A DNA stretch of 24,998 nucleotides from a virus, in the IMG/VR virus record IMGVR_UViG_3300030329_005620, positions 1-24,998 of that record; one strand, given 5' to 3'. Positions 13,486 through 20,125 of this stretch are shown in pieces. Made by a program: the position numbers and the translations under genes. The notes under the pieces are model-generated. The model was not told the DNA's origin. It worked only from the letters and a program-made list of their open reading frames with translations, and searched no databases. How positions within the stretch are numbered: position 1 is the stretch's first letter; every line of letters starts with the position of its first letter.

Positions 13486-13975
13486 TGATTTCCTTTTTTA
13501 AATTATTTATATTTAAGTATTCTATTGCTGAATATAATATATTAGTATCATCTTTAGCATGACCAATAATTGTATTACATGAAGCACATAATAAACCTCT
13601 TACTACGCTTGTTTGGTGACAATGATCAATATATATTTCTGATCTCCATTTTTTAACACTACCCTTAAATGTAGGATCTCTACCAACTGGAGCCCAATAT
13701 TTCTTCATCACCTTATTACATATTTTACATTTACCTTTTTGTGATGAATACATTTCATTCCATTGTTCTTCAGATATTCCATATTTTGTTTTTATTCGCC
13801 ACCATTTCATTTTATCTCTATTTTTTATAGTCCACTTTGCTCTTGATTTTTTTTGTGAAGGATGATTTCTACTATTTGTACAAGATCCGCCTTTGTATCT
13901 TAAAGTGGTTCCACATATTTTACATGGATTACCTTCAAAAGTTACTGTATCTTTTTTAAATTTTATTTCTTTCAT
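13478..13975 (-). CDS. Endonuclease VII-family HNH nuclease
   Basis: 165 residues from ATG 13975. A longer in-frame start would run into tRNA-Pro and is rejected. The C-terminal half has the endonuclease VII pattern: YGISEEQWNEMYSSQKGKC with CxxC (CKICN), then IYIDHCHQTSVVRGLLCASCNTIIGHAKDD, the DHCH catalytic and second zinc pair. The N-terminus carries another CKIC zinc pair. In T4, gp49 endonuclease VII resolves Holliday junctions. Shorter relatives like this are often mobile homing-type nucleases. It lies beside a three-tRNA cluster, a usual place for such elements. Resolvase versus homing role cannot be decided. Confidence 0.88.
   Translation of the reverse strand: MKEIKFKKDTVTFEGNPCKICGTTLRYKGGSCTNSRNHPSQKKSRAKWTIKNRDKMKWWRIKTKYGISEEQWNEMYSSQKGKCKICNKVMKKYWAPVGRDPTFKGSVKKWRSEIYIDHCHQTSVVRGLLCASCNTIIGHAKDDTNILYSAIEYLNINNLKKEIIG
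13504..13511 (-). promoter_or_regulatory. T4-type late promoter TATAAATA
   Basis: Exact box within the last codons of the endonuclease gene, 18 bases before the TTG start of the Cys-rich gene. Predicted start about 13498. Confidence 0.6.
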
Positions 13976-13989
13976 AATTATTTTTCTGG

Positions 13990-14063
13990 TCGGCGTGGCA
14001 GGATTTGAACCTGCAACCACATGGACCCAAACCATGCATTCTACCAGATTGAACTACACGCCG
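13990..14063 (-). tRNA. tRNA-Pro (UGG)
   Basis: Acceptor CGGCGTG/CACGCCG, D-arm beginning AGTTC, anticodon arm CATGG-TTTGGGT-CCATG giving UGG, T-arm with GGTTCAAATCC. A73; CCA is not encoded. First of three tightly packed tRNAs. Confidence 0.95.
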
Positions 14064-14066
14064 ATT

Positions 14067-14142
14067 TGGTGGAGCTGACAAGAATCGAACTTGCTACCTC
14101 TTCCGTGCAAGGGAAGCGCTCTCCCAGATGAGCTACAGCCCC
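14067..14142 (-). tRNA. tRNA-Ala (UGC)
   Basis: Acceptor GGGGCTG/CAGCTCC with the G3-U70 identity pair, anticodon arm CTTCC-CTTGCAC-GGAAG giving UGC, T-arm GTTCGATTC, encoded CCA. Confidence 0.95.
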
Positions 14143-14143
14143 A

Positions 14144-14218
14144 TGGCAGACGTAGTAGGATTCGAACCCACACTAACTGGTTTGGAATCAGTGGTGCTAC
14201 CGTTAACACTATACGCCT
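14144..14218 (-). tRNA. tRNA-Trp (CCA)
   Basis: Acceptor AGGCGTA/TACGTCT (one G-U), D-arm GTGT/GCAC, anticodon loop TTCCAAA giving CCA, G73 as expected for Trp, encoded CCA. The anticodon stem has one A-C mismatch at its loop end. The 5' end overlaps the stop codon of the upstream small gene by two bases. Confidence 0.9.
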
Positions 14219-14384
14219 ATACGTGAGGTTCAGTATGACCATGAAGATCTTCAATTTTCATATTGTCAGTATGACATTTATTATGTTGAATTTTCTTCTT
14301 TGGCCAGATCAAAGCATATGCCATTGTGGTCAGTGATATAACTGCAACAATGATCATAGCAATAAACATCATCATGAATATCAT
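14217..14384 (-). CDS. Small membrane protein, 55 aa
   Basis: The start at ATG 14384 forms an ATGA overlap with the stop of the preceding 41-residue gene, so the longer in-frame reading from 14450 is not used. One strongly hydrophobic span (MIFMMMFIAMIIVAVISLTT) is followed by a His/Lys-rich cytoplasmic-type tail (KKKIQHNKCHTDNMK, then HGHTEPHV). The His/Cys-rich end could bind metal. Not recognised. Confidence 0.65.
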   Translation of the reverse strand: MIFMMMFIAMIIVAVISLTTMAYALIWPKKKIQHNKCHTDNMKIEDLHGHTEPHV

Positions 14385-14506
14385 TTTTTTGGTCCATATA
14401 AAGATTGAGTTACACCAATTAAAAATATTACAGATACTATAATTCCGCAACCAAAAATGATTGCGGAGTTTGGATCATTAAAAAAATCAATCAGTCCCAT
14501 CTTCAT
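14381..14506 (-). CDS. Membrane microprotein, 41 aa
   Basis: ATG 14506 lies inside the end of the preceding 66-residue gene (20-base overlap), and its TGA forms the ATGA start of the next gene. The sequence is a short amphipathic start MKMGLIDFFNDPNS, a single hydrophobic helix (AIIFGCGIIVSVIFLIGV), and the tail TQSLYGPKK. Not recognised. Confidence 0.6.
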   Translation of the reverse strand: MKMGLIDFFNDPNSAIIFGCGIIVSVIFLIGVTQSLYGPKK

Positions 14507-14687
14507 CTTGTCCTGTTTCAATTACTCTGAATGCTCCCAAAATAGAAGGAACCCAAAGTCCAACATAGATACCATAAAGTTTAGCATCTGGACTGTCCAT
14601 AAAGAAAAACAAGTAAATTGACAACGCAAGAGATAGAACTGTTGCGAATAAAACATATTGATGAGATTTTTTCATCTTTCCTTTCAT
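14487..14687 (-). CDS. Two-span membrane protein, 66 aa
   Basis: Two hydrophobic helices (YVLFATVLSLALSIYLFFF and LYGIYVGLWVPSILGAF) separated by a short polar turn, with a charged C-tail ending GQDEDGTD. The start at 14687 is an ATGA overlap with the Prx stop. A second ATG four codons later has a better-spaced AAAGGA. Function unknown. Confidence 0.7.
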   Translation of the reverse strand: MKGKMKKSHQYVLFATVLSLALSIYLFFFMDSPDAKLYGIYVGLWVPSILGAFRVIETGQDEDGTD

Positions 14688-15169
14688 AATGAATTCAATA
14701 AATTTTCGGGTTTAGTAATGTCATAAGGATCATCATCTAAACCCATTTGATTAATACCATCTTCACGCCACAATTTTTCAACTTCCATATCATTAATCAC
14801 CATAGCGTAACGCCAACTACGATAACCAAAGTTTTGTGCCGGTTTCCAAACCAACATATTCATATCCCTTGTAAATTCACCACTACCATCAGGGATCATT
14901 TTAACATTTTCAATTTCGTGTTTCTCAGCCCATGCATTCATTACAAATGAATCATTTACTGACATACAATAGACTTCATCAATACCTTTTGCTTTGAAGT
15001 CATCATAAAGAGCATCCAGACCTGGAAGCTGTAGTTCGCTTCATATAGGTGTAAATGCACCAGGCAAAGAAACAACCAAAGATCTTTTACCAGCAAAATA
15101 CTGATGTGCTGTTTCTATGAACCAATCAGAACCTTTTCTGATTTTCCAATTAGTGTTAGGCACTTTCAT
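14684..15169 (-). CDS. Peroxiredoxin (Prx5 type) with in-frame UGA at the catalytic position; probable selenoprotein
   Basis: Read through the UGA at codon 43 (15043-15041), the frame gives 161 residues, the usual Prx5 length. The active-site motif reads LPGAFTPI-U-SELQLPG, where family members have PGAFTPTCS, so UGA replaces exactly the peroxidatic Cys. Downstream family marks are intact: VYCMSVNDSFVMNAW, DGSGEFTRDMNM and FGYRSWRYAMVINDMEV, with the active-site Arg. A SECIS-like hairpin follows the UGA. Other genes here stop at UGA (iscU, FkbM neighbours), so a code change is unlikely. A pseudogene from Cys to UGA mutation is the alternative, but the hairpin and the intact downstream frame argue for selenocysteine. 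The start overlaps the end of glutaredoxin, its likely reductant. Confidence 0.85.
15011..15030 (-). promoter_or_regulatory. Bacterial-type SECIS hairpin after the Prx UGA
   Basis: The minus strand reads AGCTTCC-AGGTCT-GGATGCT: stem AGC/GCT, one U-U mismatch, U-A and CC/GG, with apical loop AGGUCU. The loop begins 17 nt after the UGA. As I recall E. coli fdhF, its SECIS has the same AGGUCU loop at the same distance, with an unpaired U in the stem for SelB. Confidence 0.8.
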
Positions 15170-15416
15170 CATTCTCCTTTTCATAGTGTTTAACTAAGTC
15201 TTGATAATTACCAATGAATTCACCATCAATAATTATTTGTGGTACCTGAGTTGATTTAGTTTCCTTCATCAACTTACCAAAGAATTTCTTATCAGAATTA
15301 ATAACAGTATATTTAATACCCTTTTCATCAAGAAACTCTTTTGATTTATCACACCATTCACAATCAGGAACAGATTGGTGACGTATGATAACATTTCCAT
15401 TTAATTCTAAATTCAT
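15156..15416 (-). CDS. grx: Glutaredoxin
   Basis: 86 residues. The active site is dithiol CEWC in VPDCEWCDKSKEFLDEKGI. The cis-Pro loop is TQVPQIIIDGEFIGNY, with the conserved GxxIGxxxD-like glutathione site. The fold and length match bacterial Grx. It reduces disulfides with glutathione and would recycle the adjacent Prx5-type enzyme; in some bacteria Prx5 and Grx are one fused protein. AAGGA lies before the ATG, just after tRNA-Asn. The end overlaps the Prx start by 14 bases. Confidence 0.94.
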   Translation of the reverse strand: MNLELNGNVIIRHQSVPDCEWCDKSKEFLDEKGIKYTVINSDKKFFGKLMKETKSTQVPQIIIDGEFIGNYQDLVKHYEKENDESA

Positions 15417-15432
15417 TTAATTCCTTTCCAAG

Positions 15433-15507
15433 TGGCTCCTCGGGCTGGATTCGAACCAACGACAAGCAGATTAACAGTCTACCGTTCTACCACTGAACTA
15501 CCGAGGA
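15433..15507 (-). tRNA. tRNA-Asn (GUU)
   Basis: Acceptor TCCTCGG/CCGAGGA, anticodon arm GTAGA-CTGTTAA-TCTGC giving GUU, T-arm GGTTCGAATCC, G73 and encoded CCA. Confidence 0.95.
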
Positions 15508-15510
15508 ACA

Positions 15511-15586
15511 TGGAGCTGACGATAGGATTTGAACCTACGACCTGAAGTTTACAAAACTCCTGCTCTACCAACTGAGCTACGTCAGC
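15511..15586 (-). tRNA. tRNA-Thr (UGU)
   Basis: Acceptor GCTGACG/CGTCAGC, D-arm GCTCAGTTGGTAGAGC, anticodon arm GGAGT-TTTGTAA-ACTTC giving UGU, T-arm GGTTCAAATCC, encoded CCA. Confidence 0.95.
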
Positions 15587-15591
15587 TTGTT

Positions 15592-15677
15592 TGGTGGGCA
15601 GGGTTGGATTCGAACCAACTCATCCTAAAGAGCCAGATTTACAGTCTGGTGTGCCTCACCATCTGCACCGCCTACCC
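15592..15677 (-). tRNA. tRNA-Tyr (GUA)
   Basis: Acceptor GGGTAGG/CCTGCCC, anticodon arm CCAGA-CTGTAAA-TCTGG giving GUA, a long class II variable arm, T-arm GGTTCGAATCC, A73 and encoded CCA. The 5' end overlaps the stop of the upstream metallopeptidase gene by six bases. Confidence 0.95.
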
Positions 15678-16196
15678 ATTATTTGATATTGATTTTTGAA
15701 ATTCTTTAAAAAACAATTCAAACATAACCATTAAACCTTCTTCTCTACCAAACGCTTCTATTTCCCATTCAAAATCATAATAATCTAACCAATTCATGTC
15801 ATCATTAAAAGCAAAACCAGTTGGCTGACCTTTCCAAACCATTCCAACTTTTTGATATGAAAGTTCACCAAGTATATATTGTTTTGCATGCACGAGTTCA
15901 TGAGCTAATGTTCTCAAAAAATTATATTCATCATCTAACAACAAAGAATTGATATATATCTTGATTTTATTTTTATTTACTTTTGATGGTGGAAGTTCTT
16001 CAATACCAACTGGAAAAGTTGCACCATGCTCATTTTCTGCCATTCTTTTCAAATGTAAATCAATATCAACTGCTTTGTATGTTCTTCCACTTTTTACAAA
16101 ACGATTAATTACAAAATGGCACAATAAAGAACACTTCAATTTAAAGTCTTTAATGTGCGATAGTTTATTTCTACCTGTATAAATTCCAACTTGCAT
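15672..16196 (-). CDS. SprT-like zinc metallopeptidase (HExxH)
   Basis: 174 residues. The zinc motif HELVH sits in FLRTLAHELVHAKQYILGEL, and a likely third ligand Glu in FEWEIEAFGREEGL follows about 50 residues later. A positively charged N-terminal segment precedes it. The pattern resembles phage SprT-like or small minigluzincin peptidases, and the target is unknown. No strong SD; an A/T-rich leader precedes ATG 16196. The end overlaps tRNA-Tyr. Confidence 0.75.
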   Translation of the reverse strand: MQVGIYTGRNKLSHIKDFKLKCSLLCHFVINRFVKSGRTYKAVDIDLHLKRMAENEHGATFPVGIEELPPSKVNKNKIKIYINSLLLDDEYNFLRTLAHELVHAKQYILGELSYQKVGMVWKGQPTGFAFNDDMNWLDYYDFEWEIEAFGREEGLMVMFELFFKEFQKSISNNG

Positions 16197-16212
16197 ATTT
16201 TTATTTAGGAAG

Positions 16213-16255
16213 GGGTCGGAGATGCGAGAGAGATTGAGAGAAACATCCCCGACCC
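16213..16255 (-). terminator. Long GC-rich hairpin between early and middle regions
   Basis: On the minus strand GGGTCGG (16255-16249), a mismatch and GATG pair with CATC (16224-16221) and CCGACCC (16219-16213): 11 pairs with one mismatch over a 19-base pyrimidine-rich loop. It lies just after the 171-residue gene. The following U tract is weak, so it may be a factor-dependent terminator or an mRNA-stabilising hairpin. Confidence 0.55.
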
Positions 16256-16266
16256 GGGGAAAGTCT

Positions 16267-16782
16267 TTAATTCACTGCCGCATCAACAACATAATTTGTT
16301 GCCCACTCTCTCAACTCGGATGCATGCTCCGCATAGTTCCCTTCAATGCGATCTGCCGTTTCAAGTGCATCTCGCAAAACTGCATCAACTAATATATCAA
16401 AGTCTGACCAACTATTTGAAAAACCTCCATCTTCAGAAGTTCCCCAACCGCTCATGGAAGCGTATGTCCATTCATCAGTATCAACATCATAGATGTAAAC
16501 AAATTCCCAATCTGAATGAACCATATCATCTCTCATTTCATCAGAATTTGCCCAGACCCAAGGATCTTCAGAATTCGCTGAATTGGCTCTGGATTCTTCC
16601 AGGTCTGAACTCAGTGATGAATAATATCCACCATCAACGACGCGTCTTGCGTCTTCTGCTGAATTGAACTCATTGACCAAAAGAAGACCAACACCAGTAA
16701 GGTATCCATCATAATGAACATAGGCCGCTCTGATTTCTTCTGAACCAATTTCTCTTACACCAACAACTGATCTAGTTCCCAT
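16267..16782 (-). CDS. Conserved phage protein (MGTRSVVGV type), 171 aa
   Basis: The start MGTRSVVGVREIGSEE, with YVHYDGYLTGVGLLLVNEF soon after, is a pattern I associate with a small uncharacterised family common in phages (GTRS...HWDGY...VG). The rest is very acidic, rich in Ser, Asp and Trp, and ends in an alanine-rich helix. Early gene; no function assigned. Confidence 0.8.
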   Translation of the reverse strand: MGTRSVVGVREIGSEEIRAAYVHYDGYLTGVGLLLVNEFNSAEDARRVVDGGYYSSLSSDLEESRANSANSEDPWVWANSDEMRDDMVHSDWEFVYIYDVDTDEWTYASMSGWGTSEDGGFSNSWSDFDILVDAVLRDALETADRIEGNYAEHASELREWATNYVVDAAVN

Positions 16783-16826
16783 AGTATTCTCTCAATTAGG
16801 GTTATTTCTCATTCTCAACAGGTTAT

Positions 16827-16855
16827 AGTATACACGAAACTTGAGTCAATGTCAA
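16827..16855 (-). promoter_or_regulatory. Early sigma-70 promoter
   Basis: AAAAAAACTTGACA with -35 at 16855-16850, 17 bp, TATACT (16832-16827). The initial transcribed region, ending GTTGAGAATGAGAAAT, is related to the promoters at 22763 and 24055. It drives the 171-residue gene. Confidence 0.85.
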
Positions 16856-16861
16856 GTTTTT

Positions 16862-16936
16862 TTACAAAAAATCTGGAGCAATCAATCCTGCAAGCATGAT
16901 CACTTGGCTCCATAAAATCAAATCAATTCCAATCAT
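16862..16936 (-). CDS. Membrane microprotein, 24 aa
   Basis: ATG 16936 forms an ATGA overlap with the stop of the 86-residue gene before it. Hydrophobic throughout (MIGIDLILWSQVIMLAGLIA), ending PDFL, and stopping just before the next promoter. No family recognised. Confidence 0.5.
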   Translation of the reverse strand: MIGIDLILWSQVIMLAGLIAPDFL

Positions 16937-17193
16937 CGTGATTCTCTGTTCCAGCTGGACTCAACACCACGCATCTTGAGATGAATAGTGATGCCAAAAC
17001 CAGACTCATTAGCAAGAAGTACAGGTTGACCATGACCATCGTCAACCACGTTACAATCAGCAAGATCAATAAAGAGATCTTTGCGAGTGGTATGACGGAA
17101 AAAAGAATGTCTATCTTTGACAATCCAGTTCTCATCAAAACCACCACGGTAGACACCAACTTCAGTGCCCTTGTCAATAAAAAAACCTTTCAT
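16933..17193 (-). CDS. Hypothetical early protein, 86 aa
   Basis: MKGFFIDKGTEVGVYRGGFD, then beta-strand-rich segments (VLLANESGFGITIHLKMRGV). The frame overlaps the upstream gene by one base (TAATG), so translation is probably coupled. A competing frame over the same bases starts later and is less plausible. Unrecognised. Confidence 0.7.
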   Translation of the reverse strand: MKGFFIDKGTEVGVYRGGFDENWIVKDRHSFFRHTTRKDLFIDLADCNVVDDGHGQPVLLANESGFGITIHLKMRGVESSWNRESR

Positions 17194-17444
17194 TAGATAT
17201 CCTCTACAATTACAAAGTCGTGCAGATTCTCAGCTCCACCCGCAATAGTGAAGAGCCGACTGCAACGATCAGACAATGGACGATCCAAAACCAACTCAAT
17301 ACCACCGCCAAATGTCAGACGGGTGCTCAAGATCTTACGACGATCTGCAAACCCAAGTCTTCCGACTTTCACACAAAGAATCTTGCCCGCACTGTCAAGT
17401 GCTTCGTTCATCTTGTTTTTTATCCACATATCAACTGCTGTCAT
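17193..17444 (-). CDS. Hypothetical early protein, 83 aa
   Basis: MTAVDMWIKNKMNEALDSAG, then a basic segment (VGRLGFADRRKILSTRL) and a Gly/Leu-rich strand region. The leader AGAGAGATTTGAT before the ATG recurs before other early genes. First gene after the early promoter at 17484. Unrecognised. Confidence 0.7.
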   Translation of the reverse strand: MTAVDMWIKNKMNEALDSAGKILCVKVGRLGFADRRKILSTRLTFGGGIELVLDRPLSDRCSRLFTIAGGAENLHDFVIVEDI

Positions 17445-17468
17445 ATCAAATCTCTCTTAAAGGTTAAT

Positions 17469-17498
17469 CTCAACTACAGGTGTAGTATAACACAGGTC
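17469..17498 (-). repeat. 30-nt early-promoter repeat, copy 1
   Basis: Thirty bases covering the -10 and the initial transcribed region, identical to 22000-22029 and 24861-24890. It contains the palindrome CTACAGGTGTAG and a GTGT/ACAC dyad centred on the -10. Confidence 0.9.
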
Positions 17499-17513
17499 AT
17501 ATGCCAATGTCAA
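17484..17513 (-). promoter_or_regulatory. Early sigma-70 promoter with operator-like dyad
   Basis: TTGACA (17513-17508), 18 bp, TATACT (17489-17484), in the A-tract/TTGAC context shared by all early promoters here. Confidence 0.85.
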
Positions 17514-17754
17514 GTTTTTTGAGTATTTCAAAATCATTATCTGTAGGTTGATCAATCCAACGTCCATCATGAATCCATTTATTGTCACCAGATCCACCAG
17601 TGTTGAACGTCTTGTTTTTTGATCTCAAAGCGACGCCGTCTCTTGGGCCGTCAGTTGCGACCACTTCCCAGACATCACCATGCTGATCAATTCTGTTTTT
17701 ACCATGACGGGACGTTCCTTTAAGAAGTACCCAATCTCCAACTATTAAATTCAT
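17497..17754 (-). CDS. Hypothetical early protein, 85 aa
   Basis: I start at ATG 17754, which has AAAGGA five bases upstream; the in-frame start at 17790 would lie in the promoter region. MNLIVGDWVLLKGTSRHGKN begins an SH3/KOW-like small beta protein (GDVWEVVATDGPRDGVALRS). KOW-like identity is only a resemblance. Confidence 0.7.
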   Translation of the reverse strand: MNLIVGDWVLLKGTSRHGKNRIDQHGDVWEVVATDGPRDGVALRSKNKTFNTGGSGDNKWIHDGRWIDQPTDNDFEILKKLDIGI

Positions 17755-17780
17755 ATTTCCTTTCTCATTGTTACAGGACC

Positions 17781-17809
17781 AGGATAACACAATCAGGCAC
17801 AGAAGTCAA
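17781..17809 (-). promoter_or_regulatory. Early sigma-70 promoter
   Basis: TTGACT (17809-17804), 17 bp, TATCCT (17786-17781). It begins seven bases after the CCA of tRNA-Cys and drives the 85-residue gene. Confidence 0.8.
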
Positions 17810-17815
17810 GTTTTT

Positions 17816-17891
17816 TGGAGTTGCCGACAGGGATCGAACCTGCGTAGAACAGTTTTGCAGACTGTCGCCTAACCAACTCAGCCACGGCAAC
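17816..17891 (-). tRNA. tRNA-Cys (GCA)
   Basis: Acceptor GTTGCCG/CGGCAAC, anticodon arm ACAGT-CTGCAAA-ACTGT giving GCA, U73 typical of Cys, T-arm GGTTCGATCCC, encoded CCA. It stands alone between a hypothetical gene and an early promoter. Confidence 0.95.
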
Positions 17892-17892
17892 A

Positions 17893-18708
17893 TTAAATTG
17901 TATTTGGATTTTCTGAAACTCTCGGATCCATTGCATCATATTGAGGATAATTTTTTCTATCTCCCAAATTGTGCATGGGTGCTAACAAAACATATCCATG
18001 ATCTGTATTGAATTTGATTATTGAATGAGTATTTTTATAATTGCCAAAGTTGTCATAATATTCTTTATCTGAAACTGGTTTTCTTAATTTGTATGATTTA
18101 TTCCAATCACCGCCTTCATAATCATAATTAAGATACATTCTTAAATCATCACACAATATAATATCTTTTTTGTCAGATCTTTTATTCCAAATTTTTTCTA
18201 AATCATTTTTAATAAAATTTGGACCAGGAGCTGGTTCTGGTTGGTTATATGAATATGGAGTTTGAAAGGGACTCACATACTCTGATGTTTTATATCCATC
18301 TCTATATCTACCAGGCATAAAATTTAGATTAGATAATATTCTTTTATAATAATTGTATTTAATTTTCCATTCTGGATTTTTTCTTATTAAATCAAACTTT
18401 GGTCTTTTCCTATATTCTTCATATGCTCTTTCAGCATCAATTGAATTAATATCTCCACCTTCACCATCAAACTGTCCAGGAAAATCTGTTATAGAATCTA
18501 TCCAGAAAAAAACTGTTTCAGCGGACGATACAATTGGATCACTTAAAACTTCATCAACATCTTGTACTGAAAAATAATTTAAGTAAAATTTTCTGACATA
18601 ACTTTCAGAAAACGTATTATTGTCTGAAGGATGTTTTATCTCAACAAAAACATCCCCCGGCCAATCTTGTTTTATAATTTCTAAATTGAATCTAGTTAGC
18701 GTTCCCAT
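17893..18708 (-). CDS. Hypothetical protein, 271 aa
   Basis: Soluble, Tyr/Asp/Asn-rich protein (MGTLTRFNLEIIKQDWPGDV; later WIDSITDFPGQFDGEGGD and a C-terminal NYDYEGGDWNKSYKLRK). A helical middle (ERAYEEYRKRPKFDLIRK) is followed by a proline-rich linker. No motif points to an enzyme family. No clear SD. Its stop lies right beside tRNA-Cys. Confidence 0.75.
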   Translation of the reverse strand: MGTLTRFNLEIIKQDWPGDVFVEIKHPSDNNTFSESYVRKFYLNYFSVQDVDEVLSDPIVSSAETVFFWIDSITDFPGQFDGEGGDINSIDAERAYEEYRKRPKFDLIRKNPEWKIKYNYYKRILSNLNFMPGRYRDGYKTSEYVSPFQTPYSYNQPEPAPGPNFIKNDLEKIWNKRSDKKDIILCDDLRMYLNYDYEGGDWNKSYKLRKPVSDKEYYDNFGNYKNTHSIIKFNTDHGYVLLAPMHNLGDRKNYPQYDAMDPRVSENPNTI

Positions 18709-18727
18709 TAAAATATTTAGGAACGTC

Positions 18728-18934
18728 TTACCTCATTCTGTTTTTGGTATTTTGTATGGCAACTTCATGCCGTTCAATTTTCTTCTTACGGATCTTTTCA
18801 ATCTCGTCAGAAGTCTTGGTCAGTTCTTTGTCTTCCAAGATACGCTTGACCAAAGTCGCGTCTTGTTGATGAGAAGCAATTGCTGCTTCCATTCTTTTGA
18901 TTGCGCCTTCTTGACGCTCACGTTTATTTTTCAT
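18728..18934 (-). CDS. Coiled-coil protein, 68 aa
   Basis: The start at ATG 18934 is an ATGA overlap with the HNH stop and is preferred over an ATG three codons earlier. Almost all Lys, Glu, Arg and Ala, with heptads (RERQEGAIKRMEAAIASHQQ and KTSDEIEKIRKKKIERH). Basic C-terminus. Function unknown. Confidence 0.7.
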   Translation of the reverse strand: MKNKRERQEGAIKRMEAAIASHQQDATLVKRILEDKELTKTSDEIEKIRKKKIERHEVAIQNTKNRMR

Positions 18935-19578
18935 GGATTCCAATCATGAATTAAGGTTTTAAATTCATCTAATGAACAATCTAAAAAGTATTGTTCATCA
19001 TCAACGCCCTCAGGCAAATAAACTTTTGCAGATTTAGAATTGTTTTCTATTGCTGGTATTGGCCTAAGATTTTCTAAACACCAAGTCTTTTGAAACTGTT
19101 CACAAAAATCATATGGTTCAAGCATGTGAGGACCAAAAAATGCTCTTGGTATTTTATGATCAATCTGCCACTTACCTTCTCCACGTCCATTATTTTCCCA
19201 ATTCATCCATGGTTCAAATTGACTTTCCATGTGCTTTCTAAAATCTGCCCTATCCCAATCGACTCTTGAATAAACACCAGAAATATGATTATGTACTTTT
19301 TCCCAGGGCTGTCTTTCCAATCTTAGAGCAGTTGTCAGTGTACGTCTTTCTGAAGTATCATATTTATGATCTTTATCTGATCTTTGAACTCTCACACAAG
19401 GAATGCAATGATTAGGATGCTTATATCTACCTTTACCATCAGTAACCGCAGAAAAGTTTCCATACTCAGGAAGGATTCCACAATTTTTACATTCTCTTTC
19501 AGCTTCGCCCATACCAGGTAAAGTTTTTGTCTCAAAGAAAATTTGATCCCAAGGTTTTTTCTTTTTTTTAGATCCCAC
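18931..19578 (-). CDS. HNH endonuclease with N-terminal zinc ribbon
   Basis: 215 residues. A C4-type ribbon is visible (ECKNCGI then HCIPC). The DNA-binding middle holds ADFRKHMESQFEPWMNWENN. The HNH core is GKWQIDHKIPRAFF, then ENLRPIPAIENNSKSAK. This layout (FxxHxExQFxxxMxWxN...WxIDHxxP...NLRP) is typical of phage-borne, freestanding homing endonucleases. The start is GTG (19578) with no good SD. A T4-type late promoter lies just upstream, so it may be expressed late. Confidence 0.88.
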   Translation of the reverse strand: MGSKKKKKPWDQIFFETKTLPGMGEAERECKNCGILPEYGNFSAVTDGKGRYKHPNHCIPCVRVQRSDKDHKYDTSERRTLTTALRLERQPWEKVHNHISGVYSRVDWDRADFRKHMESQFEPWMNWENNGRGEGKWQIDHKIPRAFFGPHMLEPYDFCEQFQKTWCLENLRPIPAIENNSKSAKVYLPEGVDDEQYFLDCSLDEFKTLIHDWNP

Positions 19579-20125
19579 AATTTGTTTTAGATTGGGTATT
19601 TATAAAAGTATTCAATGTTCTTCTTCTGCCTGGTTTCTTCTGAACACCATGAATAACATTTCCACCAAATAGCATAATATTATTTTCATAATTATCAAAA
19701 TGTTTTCCATCAACAAATAAACCAGGAGCGTCTGAACAAGCTAATGAAAAAACTGTACCATCTACATGCTCATTCATTCCACCATCATAACCTAACCATT
19801 CTGAATCATAATTTATGATATGTGAATCTAAGTCATATGGATTAAATAAATAATTTTTTCTATTTGTATATTTCCAATCTAATTGATCTTCTATAATATA
19901 ATTCAAAGACAAATGATATTCATGTAATAACTTAGACAACACTTTATCTTCAACCATATCTTCTACACAATGTTCACCCTTATAAATTTTAAGATGATGA
20001 AAACTGTGATTAAAAGAATTATAATGATGTCTTATTAAATCTTTTTCAGTTTGTTCAAAATTTAAATGATCAAAAACTTTGTTAAAGGCATTTATAACTT
20101 CATCAGTTTTTTTGTACTCTTGCAT
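19568..20125 (-). CDS. 2OG-Fe(II) oxygenase-like protein
   Basis: 185 residues. The iron triad is visible as HxD in MNEHVDGTVFSLACSD and a distal His in FGGNVIHGVQKK, followed by the 2-oxoglutarate-binding Arg in PGRRRTLNTFI. The double-stranded beta-helix region spans the C-terminal half. Phage members of this superfamily are thought to hydroxylate proteins or nucleic acids; the substrate is unknown. The start overlaps the upstream small membrane gene by 23 bases. Confidence 0.8.
   Translation of the reverse strand: MQEYKKTDEVINAFNKVFDHLNFEQTEKDLIRHHYNSFNHSFHHLKIYKGEHCVEDMVEDKVLSKLLHEYHLSLNYIIEDQLDWKYTNRKNYLFNPYDLDSHIINYDSEWLGYDGGMNEHVDGTVFSLACSDAPGLFVDGKHFDNYENNIMLFGGNVIHGVQKKPGRRRTLNTFINTQSKTNCGI
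19597..19604 (-). promoter_or_regulatory. T4-type late promoter TATAAATA
   Basis: Exact box, 19 bases before the GTG start of the HNH gene, inside the end of the oxygenase gene. Predicted start about 19591. Confidence 0.6.

Noticed and set aside
13976-14035. N-terminal extension of the endonuclease VII-like protein
   Set aside because: These codons are the tRNA-Pro gene.
15041-15043. Reading the Prx UGA as a plain stop, with a separate 93-residue gene starting downstream at 14965
   Set aside because: The upstream codons encode the conserved Prx5 N-terminus in the same frame with an SD, and the downstream fragment would lack the active site. A UGA exactly at the catalytic Cys plus the hairpin fits Sec better. 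A true nonsense mutation is not excluded.
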